Shown in pieces: positions 50,481 through 59,190 of a stretch of DNA of 64,000 nucleotides. Origin of the DNA: Actinomadura latina NBRC 106108 (lineage in GTDB: Bacteria > Actinomycetota > Actinomycetes > Streptosporangiales > Streptosporangiaceae). Within the stretch, counting starts at the first letter, position 1. Each line of letters opens with the position of its first letter. Below the pieces are notes generated by a model that made no database searches, was not told the origin of the DNA, and saw only the letters and a program-made list of their open reading frames with translations. Position numbers and translations under genes: made by a program. The stretch is from contig NZ_BCQS01000004.1 in the NCBI RefSeq assembly GCF_001552195.1, forward strand, positions 29,311 to 93,310, in the 5' to 3' direction.

Positions 50481-51785
50481 TCAGCCGGCGTGGGGAAGGC
50501 GATGTCCATTGCGGTCCGGATATCCGCCGCCGCCGAACGGACCCGTGCGGTTCAGGGGGTCGGTGGCGAGCGGATCGCCGCCGTCCAGCAGCGATCCGCC
50601 CCGCGCCCCGTTCACCGGCCCGTTCATCGGGGGAAGCGCGTGCAGCCCGGTCGGCGGCTCCCGGTCGACGGCCGGGCGCGGCCCGGTGTCGTGGCGGTCG
50701 GTCAGCGCGGTGAGCGCGTCGACGCGGCGGCGGGCCCGGTCGGCCTCGGAGCGCGCTGCGTCGCGTTCGGCGGTCAGCGCCCGCACCGCCGCGCGCAGCT
50801 CCTCGGCCGTGCGGGACAGCTGCCAGTTGTGCTGCTCCAGCTCGCGGGCCCGCGCCTGGATCTGGTCGCGGTCGGCGACGGCCTGGCCGCGCTTGGCCTC
50901 GGCGTCGCGGACGGCGGAGCGCAGATCGTCGGCGGTGCGCTTGGCGGCGGCGGCCTCGACGCGCTGCCCCTCGACCAGCGTCTCGGCCTCCGACACCCGC
51001 CCGTGCAGGGAGACGAGCTCGGACCGGGCGCTCTCCAGCGAGGCGAGCAGCTCGCCCTCGCGGGACGCGACGCGGTCGCGCTCGCGTTCGGCGGCGATGC
51101 GGGCGGCCTTCGCGCCCTCCGCCTCGTCCCTGGACTGCTCGGACTCCGTCCGCGCGGCGTCGCGTTCCGCGGTGAGCCGGTCGGCCGTCGCGCGGGCGGA
51201 CGCGGCCTCCTGCTCGGCGGCCTCCGCGCGGGCGCGGGCGGTGGCGGTCTCCCGCCACGCCAGCTCGGCCTGCTGCTGGGAGGCGTCCCGCTCGCGCTGC
51301 GCGATCGCGATGTGCCCGGCCGCCTCGGCGCGGGCGTCGGCGACCCGCCGCTCGACGCCGGCGACGCTCAGCTCCGACATCAGCGACCCGGCGAGCCGGT
51401 CGGCGACGCCCTCCAGCCGGTCGACCATCTCCCACGCCCATGCGACCTGCCCGGTCAGCCCCGGGGACTCCACCCCCCGCTCGCGCGCCTCCAGCGCGGC
51501 CCGCTCGCACGCGCCGTCGCCGTCCTGGCAGTAGCGGACGGTGCGGGCGCCGCGCACCGGCTGCGGCACGGGCCGTCCGCAGCCGGCGCACGGCCAGACC
51601 GCGACCGGGTCACCGAGGCGTGCGATCCCGGCGCGGTCGTCATCGGCGGCCGCGGGCCCGCCGCCGGACGCGGCCTCCTCCTCGGCGTAGGCGGCCGGGT
51701 CGGTGATGACGGGAAGGTCGGTCTTCGTCGGGGCGGCGGAGGTCGAGGCGACGTCGTCGAGCGGGGCGACCTTCTGGTCCTTCAT
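50481..51785 (-). CDS. Zinc-ribbon plus long coiled-coil protein
   Basis: 434 residues from the ATG at 51785. Residues about 65-95 hold CAGCGRPV and RYCQDGDGAC, a four-Cys metal site. Residues about 125-370 are a continuous Ala/Glu/Arg-rich coiled coil. The C-terminal 60 residues are Gly/Pro rich. No enzymatic domain. Similar proteins accompany plasmid or chromosome partition functions or act as cytoskeletal-like scaffolds, but there is no direct evidence here. Confidence 0.75.
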   Translation of the reverse strand: MKDQKVAPLDDVASTSAAPTKTDLPVITDPAAYAEEEAASGGGPAAADDDRAGIARLGDPVAVWPCAGCGRPVPQPVRGARTVRYCQDGDGACERAALEARERGVESPGLTGQVAWAWEMVDRLEGVADRLAGSLMSELSVAGVERRVADARAEAAGHIAIAQRERDASQQQAELAWRETATARARAEAAEQEAASARATADRLTAERDAARTESEQSRDEAEGAKAARIAAERERDRVASREGELLASLESARSELVSLHGRVSEAETLVEGQRVEAAAAKRTADDLRSAVRDAEAKRGQAVADRDQIQARARELEQHNWQLSRTAEELRAAVRALTAERDAARSEADRARRRVDALTALTDRHDTGPRPAVDREPPTGLHALPPMNGPVNGARGGSLLDGGDPLATDPLNRTGPFGGGGYPDRNGHRLPHAG

Positions 51786-51862
51786 GTGCCGTTGTACGCA
51801 CGGGTCCCCGGAGGCGTTCGACGCTTCCGGGGACGAGTTGCGTCCCGCTCGCCCCGGAGGGC

Positions 51863-53413
51863 TCAGCCCGGCTGTTCCCGCAGGTAGTCCTCGCGGACGC
51901 GGCGCCGGCTGAGTTTGCCGGACGGGGTGCGCGGCAGCGACTCGCGGAACTCCAGCCGCCGGGGGTGCTTCAGTTTCGCCAGCCGCGGCCCGCAGAACGC
52001 GAGCAGTCCGGCGGCCAGCTCGTCGCCCGCCTCGGCGCCCTCGGCGGGTTCGACGAGGGCGACGACGCGCTGCCCCCAGTCCTCGTCCGGGACGCCGATC
52101 GCGACGGCGTCGCCCACCGCGGGATGCTGCAGCAGGACGGACTCGATCTCGGCCGGGTAGATGTTGACGCCGCCGGAGATGATCAGGTCGGTGCGCCGGT
52201 CGCTCATGAAGAGCCAGCCGTCGGCGTCGAGGTGGCCGAGGTCGCCGGGCGTGTAGTAGTCGCCGCGCATCGAGGCGGCGGTCTTGTCCGGGTCGTCGTG
52301 GTACTCGAAGCCGGGCTGCCCGCTCGCGTAGATCAGGCCCGTCTCCCCCGGCGGCAGCTCGGCGCCCTCCGGGTCGAGGATCTTGATCTGGACGCCGTCG
52401 ACCGCGCGTCCGACCGTGCCGGGGTGGGCGAGCCACTCGTGCGGGGCGGCGACCACGACGGGGCCGCTCTCGGTGGAGCCGTAGTACTCGTAGAGGACGG
52501 GCCCCCACCAGTCCATCATCCGCTGCTTGGTCTCCACGGGGACGGGCGCGGCGGTGTGGAACACCTGCCGCAGCGACGACAGGTCGTACTTCGCCCGGAC
52601 GCCGTCCGGCAGCCCGAGCATGCGGTGGAACATGGTCGGCACCATCAGCGAGTTCGTGACGCGGTGCCGCTGGATCAGCTCAAGGGTCTGCTCCGGCTGG
52701 AAATGACCGGAGATGACGACGGAGTGGCCGAGGCTGAGCGCCATCAGCGCGTGGACGCACGGCGCCGAGTGGTACAGCGGGCCGACGACGAGGTGGACCT
52801 CGTCGTCGCCGGGTTCGAGGCTCAGGTGCCGCATCAGCGTCTGCCGCATGACGTCGAACAGCAGCTCGGGCGGGATGTCCATGAGCGGGCGCCGGACGCC
52901 CTTCGGCCGTCCCGTCGTCCCGGACGTGTAGAGCATGACCGAGCCCATCTGCCGCTTGGCGGGCGGGTCGGCGCTCCCGTTGGAGCACAGCTCGTCCAGC
53001 GGCCGGAAGCCCTCGGCCGGGTCGGCGCTCACCCGTCCCTCCGCCGGGACGCCGGCCTCGTCCGCCGCGGCCGACACCGCGCCGGCGAACGCGCTCTCGG
53101 TGACGACGGCCTTGGCGCCGGAGTCGGCGAGGATGTAGCCGATCTCGGGCGTGGTCAGGTGGCGGCTCACCGGGACGAGGTAGAGCCCCGACTGCATCGC
53201 CGCCAGCATCACGGTCAGGAACTCGCGGCGGTTGCCGAGGACGGTCGCCAGCACGTCGCCGGGACCGAGACCGATGTCGCCCAGCGCATGGGAGAGGCGG
53301 TTCGCCTGGGCGTGCAGCTCGCCGTACGTCACCGGTTCGCCCGGGGCGAGCACGGCCGGACGGTCCGGGTCGTTCTGTGCGATCTGGTAGAAGCCGACAC
53401 CCTCGACACCCAT
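51863..53413 (-). CDS. AMP-dependent acyl-CoA synthetase/ligase
   Basis: 516 residues, ATG at 53413 with AGAGGAG seven bases upstream. VMLYTSGTTGRPKGVRRP is the ATP-binding motif, YEYYGSTESG the A5 motif, YTPGDLGHLDADGWLFMSDRRTD read in pieces the adenylate hinge region, and PRTPSGKLSRR the catalytic Lys near the C-terminus. It activates a carboxylic acid as acyl-CoA; chain type not predictable. It is divergent from the VWA gene, separated by 218 bases in which nothing specific was seen. Confidence 0.9.
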   Translation of the reverse strand: MGVEGVGFYQIAQNDPDRPAVLAPGEPVTYGELHAQANRLSHALGDIGLGPGDVLATVLGNRREFLTVMLAAMQSGLYLVPVSRHLTTPEIGYILADSGAKAVVTESAFAGAVSAAADEAGVPAEGRVSADPAEGFRPLDELCSNGSADPPAKRQMGSVMLYTSGTTGRPKGVRRPLMDIPPELLFDVMRQTLMRHLSLEPGDDEVHLVVGPLYHSAPCVHALMALSLGHSVVISGHFQPEQTLELIQRHRVTNSLMVPTMFHRMLGLPDGVRAKYDLSSLRQVFHTAAPVPVETKQRMMDWWGPVLYEYYGSTESGPVVVAAPHEWLAHPGTVGRAVDGVQIKILDPEGAELPPGETGLIYASGQPGFEYHDDPDKTAASMRGDYYTPGDLGHLDADGWLFMSDRRTDLIISGGVNIYPAEIESVLLQHPAVGDAVAIGVPDEDWGQRVVALVEPAEGAEAGDELAAGLLAFCGPRLAKLKHPRRLEFRESLPRTPSGKLSRRRVREDYLREQPG

Positions 53414-53631
53414 ACGGCATCTCCTCTGTCCGGGACTGGCGGCCGGGCGACCTCGGGTCCCATCTGACCCGCCTTGCTGGCGGTCCGTCAAGACGCTCGG
53501 CCGCGCGGCCGCCGCAAAGATCGACCGGCCCCGGTCAGCGAACTCTCCTGACTGCGACGGTCCGGTTACGTACCATGAGGTGTCAGTGCCGGGGGGCCGA
53601 GAAACGAGACCTACACGGCGATGGGGCGTGC

Positions 53632-55734
53632 ATGACGGGACCGCATGGCGGCGGAGGCGACCGGGCACGCCCGCCGGAGCGACAGGACGGCCTGCCCCAG
53701 TGGCTCCGCAGGTTCCTGCAGGTCATGTTCCTCGATCTGTGCTCCACCGTCATCGTCAGCATCGGGGTGACGCTCGTGCACGGCGCCTTCTGGCTGAACG
53801 CGGCCGTCACGCTGCTGGTCGTCGGCGTGCTGACGGCGGCCCTTCTCACCTTCTACCCGGACACGGCGCACGACGTCCTGGAACGCGTGTCGAGGACGCT
53901 GCGGTGGGGCGGCGCGACCCTCGGGTGGGGGCTCGCCGGCGCCGCGGTGATGGCGCTGATCCTGCTCGCCGGCAGCGGCGTCCACCGGCTCCGCGAACAC
54001 GCGAGCTCCTGCGGTCAGCCCCTTGACCTGCGTGTCCTCACCGCACCGGAGACGCTCACGCCGCTGCGCGCCGCCGCGGCCGAGTTCGCGAACGACAGCG
54101 AGGACCGCGGCTGCCGCAAGTACAGCGTCACCGTCGTCCCGGAGGCCGGGCCCGTCCCGCTGTACGACGGGTTCCGGCTGCTGTGGCGGCGCAGCGAGGC
54201 GGCGGACGCGGGCCACGCCGACGACCAGCAGCTGTTCGGCCCGCAGCCCGACATCTGGATCCCGTCGTCGACCGCTGAGTACGACTTCGTCCCGAAAGGC
54301 CCCGGCCAGACCGCCGCGGCCGGGATGGGGGCGGAAGGGCCGTCCGGCAAGGGCGACCCGGTCTTCCGGGTGCACGGCTCGGCCGGGTCGTCGCCGCTGG
54401 TGCTGGCGCTGTTCACCAAGGCGCACGAGTCCGTCGCCGACCCGATCGCGGCGCCGATCGCGCCGAGCACGGCGGCGCTGCTGAAGCGCATCGCGGACGC
54501 GGGAGTGAAGCTGGACGCGATCGCCCGTCCCGTCCCGGAGACGTCGGCGGCGGCGCTCGCCGTCACGCCCGCGCTGTACGACGGGACGCCCGGCGGCGAC
54601 GCGGAGGACGAGCGGTTCGCCGAGCCCGCCGACCTGGTGGCGCCGGACGCGGTGTCGCTGCTGTGCCGGTTCCGGGAGCGGGCCGCCGCGCAGGACTCCG
54701 AGCCCCCGGACGACATCGCCGTCGCCGTGCCGGAGCAGGTGCTGCACGACTACGACATGGGGCGGCCGCTCGGCGACCGCTGCGGCGCCGTCGACCCGGA
54801 CGCCGCCCAGTACGCGAAGTGGCGGCTGAACCCGTACTACGCGACCGACCTGCCGACGCTGGACTACCCGTTCGTCCAGGTGCGGTGGCGCGGCCAGGAC
54901 ACCCGGGAGCGGGACGCGGCGGTCACCGCGTTCCGCCGCTGGCTGGACCGCAGCCCGCTGACCCTGCAGGGCTTCCGCGACGACCGCGGCGTCATCCCGC
55001 CCGCCCGCGAGGGCGACACCCGGCACTACTTCCTGTCGCGGCTGCAGGGCATCGTCGGCAACCGCGTGATGCCGACCGTCATCGGGCTGCCGCCGCCGGA
55101 GGCGGTGCAGGACACGCTCGACCGGATCGGCGCGGCCCGTCCGCGGACGTCGGTGTCGCTGCTGCTGGACGTGTCCGGGTCGATGGGCGGCGCGGCGCAG
55201 GCCCGCGGCGGTTCCCGGCTCGCGCGCGGGACGTCCTTCCTGCGCAGCCTGGTGTCGCAACTGCAGAGCAACGACCGCGTGGGGCTGCAGGTGTCGTCGG
55301 CGACGGCGTCGCCGAGCAGCTCCGAGACGTTCGGGCACGTTCCCCAGGACGCGGCGTCCCCGGAGCAGAAGAACGCGGTCATGAGCCGGCTGCAGGCGGT
55401 CGCGTCCGGCGGGGCGGACCAGCCGCTCAGCGACGCGATCGCGGCGGCCGATCCCGGGCCCGGCAGGCAGAACCTCGTCCTCGTCACCGACGGCCAGATC
55501 CCGGCCACCAATCCGGGGCTCGGGTCGCGGGTGAGGTGGCTGTCGGGCGCGTTCCGCGAACGCCATCCGGAGCTGCGGCTGACCGTGGTGCTGACCGGCC
55601 CGGCGACGTGCGGCTCCTCGCCGGTGAAGGAGATCGTGGGCGCGCTCGGCCCGGAGGACGGCGGGGGCTGCGTGGCGCTGACCGAGGCGCCCGAAGCCGA
55701 GCAGGCCGCCGAACTGCTGTCGGAGCTGCGTTGA
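53632..55734 (+). CDS. Membrane protein with substrate-binding-like and VWA domains
   Basis: 700 residues. Two or three N-terminal helices (about 30-125) precede an extracytoplasmic part of roughly 370 residues that looks like a solute-binding protein (LRVLTAPETLTPLRAAAAEF, DIWIPSSTAEYDF). A von Willebrand A domain begins at about 505 with the MIDAS motif DVSGSMG at 513-519 and a later VLVTDGQIP. Such proteins bind extracellular ligands or partners through a metal ion. The tnpB element is inserted directly behind its stop codon. Confidence 0.85.
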   Translation: MTGPHGGGGDRARPPERQDGLPQWLRRFLQVMFLDLCSTVIVSIGVTLVHGAFWLNAAVTLLVVGVLTAALLTFYPDTAHDVLERVSRTLRWGGATLGWGLAGAAVMALILLAGSGVHRLREHASSCGQPLDLRVLTAPETLTPLRAAAAEFANDSEDRGCRKYSVTVVPEAGPVPLYDGFRLLWRRSEAADAGHADDQQLFGPQPDIWIPSSTAEYDFVPKGPGQTAAAGMGAEGPSGKGDPVFRVHGSAGSSPLVLALFTKAHESVADPIAAPIAPSTAALLKRIADAGVKLDAIARPVPETSAAALAVTPALYDGTPGGDAEDERFAEPADLVAPDAVSLLCRFRERAAAQDSEPPDDIAVAVPEQVLHDYDMGRPLGDRCGAVDPDAAQYAKWRLNPYYATDLPTLDYPFVQVRWRGQDTRERDAAVTAFRRWLDRSPLTLQGFRDDRGVIPPAREGDTRHYFLSRLQGIVGNRVMPTVIGLPPPEAVQDTLDRIGAARPRTSVSLLLDVSGSMGGAAQARGGSRLARGTSFLRSLVSQLQSNDRVGLQVSSATASPSSSETFGHVPQDAASPEQKNAVMSRLQAVASGGADQPLSDAIAAADPGPGRQNLVLVTDGQIPATNPGLGSRVRWLSGAFRERHPELRLTVVLTGPATCGSSPVKEIVGALGPEDGGGCVALTEAPEAEQAAELLSELR

Positions 55735-55737
55735 CTT

Positions 55738-55762
55738 CCTCCCCACGCCTAAAGGCGGGGGA
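55738..55762 (-). other. Right-end hairpin, probable 3' end of the TnpB guide RNA scaffold
   Basis: The stem-loop contains the tnpB stop codon (55749-55751) in its arm/loop region. In IS605 elements the omega RNA is made from the 3' end of tnpB through the right end, with the guide taken from flanking DNA. Here the flank would be the end of the VWA gene. Inferred by analogy. Confidence 0.5.
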
Positions 55763-56954
55763 TTCCAACCGTCGCCGGTTGGGTTTCCTGCTTCGTCGCC
55801 GTCTGCCCGCTCGGCTTGCGCCGTTTGGGTCTTACGTCGGCTCCACAGGCCGTGACCGCCAGCCCGGCGGCCAGAATGTTCTTCGCGGCGTTGACGTCGC
55901 GGTCATGGCGGGCGCCGCACCCGCACTCCCATTCCCTCACCTCGAGGGGCATCGCCCCGGCGACCGTCCCGCACGCCCCGCACAGCCTGCTGGAGGGGAA
56001 CCAGCGGTCGATCACCACCAGTTCGCGGCCGTACCAGTCGGCCTTGTACTCCAGCATGGCCCGCAGGTCCCGCCACGCCGCATCCGAGATAGCGCGGGCC
56101 AGGGAATGGTTGCCGACCATGCCCGCGACGTTCAGGTCCTCGATCACGACCACTTGGTTCTCGTGGACGAGCCGAGTCGACAGCTTGTGCAGGAAGTCCC
56201 GCCTGCGGTCGGTGATCCGCGCATGGATCCGCGCGACCCGCACTCTGGCCTTCTCCCGGTTCTTCGACCCCTTGGTCTTGCGGGCCAGGTCTTTCTGCGC
56301 GCGGGCCAGGCGTTCCCGGTCGCGGCGCTCGTGCCGGGGGTTGGTGACCTTCTCCCCGGTCGACAGCGTCACCAGCGACCTCACCCCGGCGTCGATGCCC
56401 ACGGCCGTCTCCACCGGGTCCAGGCGGGCGATGGCGTCCTGGCACAGCAGGGACACAAACCACCGCCCCGCCGCGTCACGCGACACTGTGACCGTGGACG
56501 GTTCGGCGCCCTCGGGCAGCGGCCGGGACCACCGGATGTCCAGCGGCTCGGACATCTTCGCCAGCCTCAACCGGCCGTCCCGCCACGTGAACGCCGACCG
56601 CGTGTACTCCGCGCTCTGCCGGGACTTCTTCCGCGACTTCAAGCGCGGGTAGGCGGCGCGTCCGGCGAAGAAATTGGTGAACGCGGTCTGCAGGTGCCGC
56701 AGCGCCTGCTGCAGCGGCACGCTCGACACCTCGCCCAGGAACGCCAGTTCCCCGGTCTTCTTCCATTCGGTGAGGAGCGCGGAGGTCTCCACGTAGGAGA
56801 CGCGGCGCTGCTCCGAATACCAGGCGCGGGTGCGTTCCTCCAGCGCCCTGTTGTACACCAGCCGTGCGCAGCCGAACGTGCGGGACAGCTCCGCCGCCTG
56901 CTCGCCCGTGGGATAGAAGCGGTACCGGAAAGCCCGCTTCACCTGCCGCGCCAT
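55749..56954 (-). CDS. tnpB: TnpB RNA-guided nuclease/transposon accessory protein
   Basis: 401 residues, full length for the family. RuvC residues D188 (VGIDAGVRS), E272 (VIEDLNVAGM) and D353 (HDRDVNAAKN) are all intact. The zinc ribbon is C325/C328 (CGACG) and C344/C346 (CGCG). The N-terminal FRYRFYPTGEQAAELSRTFGCAR is typical. It should be catalytically competent. TnpB is the ancestor-type nuclease of Cas12 and promotes retention of the transposon. Confidence 0.95.
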   Translation of the reverse strand: MARQVKRAFRYRFYPTGEQAAELSRTFGCARLVYNRALEERTRAWYSEQRRVSYVETSALLTEWKKTGELAFLGEVSSVPLQQALRHLQTAFTNFFAGRAAYPRLKSRKKSRQSAEYTRSAFTWRDGRLRLAKMSEPLDIRWSRPLPEGAEPSTVTVSRDAAGRWFVSLLCQDAIARLDPVETAVGIDAGVRSLVTLSTGEKVTNPRHERRDRERLARAQKDLARKTKGSKNREKARVRVARIHARITDRRRDFLHKLSTRLVHENQVVVIEDLNVAGMVGNHSLARAISDAAWRDLRAMLEYKADWYGRELVVIDRWFPSSRLCGACGTVAGAMPLEVREWECGCGARHDRDVNAAKNILAAGLAVTACGADVRPKRRKPSGQTATKQETQPATVGIPRL

Positions 56955-57035
56955 ACCTCACATCCTATCCTCCCGCCGGTGAGGTTCGCCCACATGTTCG
57001 AGGTGACACCCGGGCATCGCGCGGGGGCGCGTTTC

Positions 57036-57058
57036 CTCCCCAGGGCTAAAGCCCGGGG
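57036..57058 (-). other. Left-end hairpin of the tnpB element
   Basis: TCCCCAGGGC TAAA GCCCGGGG lies about 80 bases upstream of the tnpB start. It resembles the right-end hairpin in stem, TAAA loop and the preceding TCC. Confidence 0.6.
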
Positions 57059-57080
57059 TCTCCACACTCAGGAGCTTTAG

Positions 57081-58268
57081 ATGAAGGCTGTCACCTGGCA
57101 CGGCAAGCGCGACGTCCGTGTCGACACCGTGCCCGACCCGGAGATCAAGGAACCGAACGACGCGATCATCAGGGTGACATCGTCCGGCATCTGCGGGTCG
57201 GACCTGCACCTGTACGAGGTGCTCGGGCCGTTCCTCGGCGAAGGCGACATCCTCGGCCACGAGCCGATGGGCATCGTCGAGGAGACCGGCCCGGACGTCA
57301 CGCACGTCAAGCCGGGCGACCGCGTGGTCATCCCGTTCAACATCTCCTGCGGCCACTGCCACATGTGCACCATGCAGCTCTACGCGCAGTGCGAGACGAC
57401 GCAGGTCCGCGAGCACGACTCGGGGGCGGCCCTGTTCGGCTACACCCGGCTGTACGGGCAGGTGCCCGGCGCGCAGGCCGAGTACCTGCGCGTCCCGCAG
57501 GCGCACTTCGGGCCGATCAAGGTGCCGGAGGGGCCGCCGGACGAGCGGTTCGTCTACCTGTCGGACGTGCTGCCGACCTCGCGGCAGGCCGTCGACTGGG
57601 CCGCCGTCCCGGAGGGCGGCACGGTCACCGTGCTCGGCCTCGGCGCGATCGGCCAGATGTCGGCCCGGATCGCCCGCCACCTCGGGCACCGCGTGATCGC
57701 GGTGGACCTCGTGCCGGAGCGGCTGGAGATGGCGCGCCGGCACGGCATCGAGGTGATCGACGCCGATGACACCGACGACGTGCCGGACGCGGTCCGCCAG
57801 CTCACCGGGGGCCGCGGCACCGACTCGGTGATCGACGCGGTCGGCATGGAGGCGCACGGCTCGCCGGGCGCCAAGCTCGCGCAGACGCTCACCGGGCTGA
57901 TGCCGGGCAACTCCGCCGCGCCCGTGATGCAGCGCGTCGGCGTGGACCGGCTCGCCGCGCTCACCACCGCGATCGAGATCGTCCGCCGCGGCGGGACGAT
58001 CTCCGTCATCGGCGTGTACGGCGGCATGACGGACCCGCTGCCGATGCTCAAGATGTTCGACAAGGGCATCGGGCTCCGGATGGGCCAGGCGCACGTCAAG
58101 AAGTGGATCGACGAGCTGATGCCGCTCGTCGCCGACGACTCCGACCCGCTCGGCGTGATGGACCTCGCCACGCACCGCTGGCCGCTGGAGAAGGCGCCGC
58201 GGGCGTACGAGATGTTCCAGAAGAAGCAGGACGGCGCGATCAAGGTGCTGCTGCGGCCCGGCGCCTGA
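57081..58268 (+). CDS. Zinc-dependent alcohol dehydrogenase (glutathione-independent formaldehyde dehydrogenase type)
   Basis: 395 residues. Catalytic zinc ligands in SSGICGSDLHLYE and GHEPMGIVE; structural zinc Cys in CGHCHMCTMQLYAQC; NAD fold in VTVLGLGAIGQMSARIA. The inserted segment GAALFGYTRLYGQVPGAQAEYLRVP is typical of the larger FDH-like dehydrogenases. Its AGGAG site lies inside or at the border of the tnpB element, so the insertion has come to sit just at the promoter. Confidence 0.9.
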   Translation: MKAVTWHGKRDVRVDTVPDPEIKEPNDAIIRVTSSGICGSDLHLYEVLGPFLGEGDILGHEPMGIVEETGPDVTHVKPGDRVVIPFNISCGHCHMCTMQLYAQCETTQVREHDSGAALFGYTRLYGQVPGAQAEYLRVPQAHFGPIKVPEGPPDERFVYLSDVLPTSRQAVDWAAVPEGGTVTVLGLGAIGQMSARIARHLGHRVIAVDLVPERLEMARRHGIEVIDADDTDDVPDAVRQLTGGRGTDSVIDAVGMEAHGSPGAKLAQTLTGLMPGNSAAPVMQRVGVDRLAALTTAIEIVRRGGTISVIGVYGGMTDPLPMLKMFDKGIGLRMGQAHVKKWIDELMPLVADDSDPLGVMDLATHRWPLEKAPRAYEMFQKKQDGAIKVLLRPGA

Positions 58269-58365
58269 CACCGCCGCGTCGTGACCGCGGCCGGGCCCCG
58301 CTCCCTCTAGGCTTTCGCCACGTCCTCACGGGCGAGCCGATGACCCGAGCCTGGAGGTGGGCCCG

Positions 58366-58752
58366 ATGCACCCGTTCCGCGCGGCCATTGAGAAGGGCGA
58401 CATCGACGCCCTCCCGGCGCTGCTGGCCGAGGACGTCACGTTCCTCAGCCCGGTGGCGTTCGCGCCGTACGAGGGACGGGCCGCGGTCACCGCGATCCTG
58501 CGCGCGGTGACCCGGGTGTTCACCGGCTTCCGCTACGTCCGGGAGATCGGCGACGGCCGCGACCACGCGCTCGTCTTCAAGGCGCGGGTCGGTGACCGCG
58601 AGGTGCACGGCTGCGACTTCCTGCACCACGACGACGCCGGGCTCATCGACGAGTTCTGCGTGATGGTGCGGCCGCTGTCGGGCGCCCGCGCGCTGGCGGA
58701 CGCGATGGCGGTGGAGTTCGAGAACGTCCGGCGGGAGATGGGCCTGGCCTGA
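58366..58752 (+). CDS. NTF2-like/SnoaL-like protein
   Basis: 128 residues, ATG with GGAGG eight bases upstream. FRAAIEKGDIDALPALLAEDVTFLSPVAF is the standard helix and turn of SnoaL-like polyketide cyclase-fold proteins. The last part is DFLHHDDAGLIDEFCVMVRPL. Function unknown. Confidence 0.85.
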   Translation: MHPFRAAIEKGDIDALPALLAEDVTFLSPVAFAPYEGRAAVTAILRAVTRVFTGFRYVREIGDGRDHALVFKARVGDREVHGCDFLHHDDAGLIDEFCVMVRPLSGARALADAMAVEFENVRREMGLA

Positions 58753-58763
58753 CGCGCGCCGCC

Positions 58764-59180
58764 TCAGCCCCGGTGCGGCCGTCCCCCGTGCGGCCAGCCT
58801 CCGTACGGCGGTACCGCCCGGCCGGGCTCGCCGTGCCAGTACTCGTGCAGCGCGCGGCACAGGCCGTCGCCGCCGAACCAGAGGGTGACGCATCCGGCGG
58901 CGGTGCGGGGCGTCCCCTCGGACGGGTCGTGCAGGACGCACCACCATTCCAGCGCGGCCCGCCGCCCGGCCACGAGCGGCTCGCCGAACCAGATCAGCGG
59001 GTCGCGCTGCCGGCCGAGCGTCGCCGCCCAGTGCGCGCGGATCGCGGCGCGCCCGACGCGGGGGTCGCCGAACGGCCCCTGCCGGTACCGGGCGTCCTCG
59101 GCGAACAGCGCGGCGATGGCGTCGGCGTCGCGGTTCCGCCAGCCCGCCTCCAGCCGGTCGATCCATCCGGTGACGTCCAT
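58764..59180 (-). CDS. NTF2-like/SnoaL-like protein
   Basis: 138 residues. WIDRLEAGWRNRDADAIAALFAEDARYRQGPF and later LEWWCVLHDPSEG show the cone-like fold. It ends in a Gly/Pro/His-rich tail (PPYGGWPHGGRPHRG). Last gene of the minus-strand isoprenoid cluster, ten bases after the UbiA-type gene. Confidence 0.8.
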   Translation of the reverse strand: MDVTGWIDRLEAGWRNRDADAIAALFAEDARYRQGPFGDPRVGRAAIRAHWAATLGRQRDPLIWFGEPLVAGRRAALEWWCVLHDPSEGTPRTAAGCVTLWFGGDGLCRALHEYWHGEPGRAVPPYGGWPHGGRPHRG

Positions 59181-59190
59181 GGTCCTCCTG

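Larger units (their letters stand above)
55735..57075 (-). mobile_element. IS200/IS605-family element with tnpB only
   Basis: A single tnpB bounded by similar hairpins: 55738-55762 (CTCCCCACGCC TAAA GGCGGGG) and 57036-57058 (TCCCCAGGGC TAAA GCCCGGGG). Both read in the same orientation, as the imperfect palindromes at IS605 ends do. No TnpA gene is present, so it would need one elsewhere to move. It lies within a few bases of the VWA stop and five bases before the alcohol dehydrogenase start, so the end coordinates are estimates. Confidence 0.75.

Noticed and set aside
57001..57075. Separate small RNA or attachment site before the alcohol dehydrogenase
   Set aside because: The hairpin matches the opposite end of the tnpB element and is best read as its left end.
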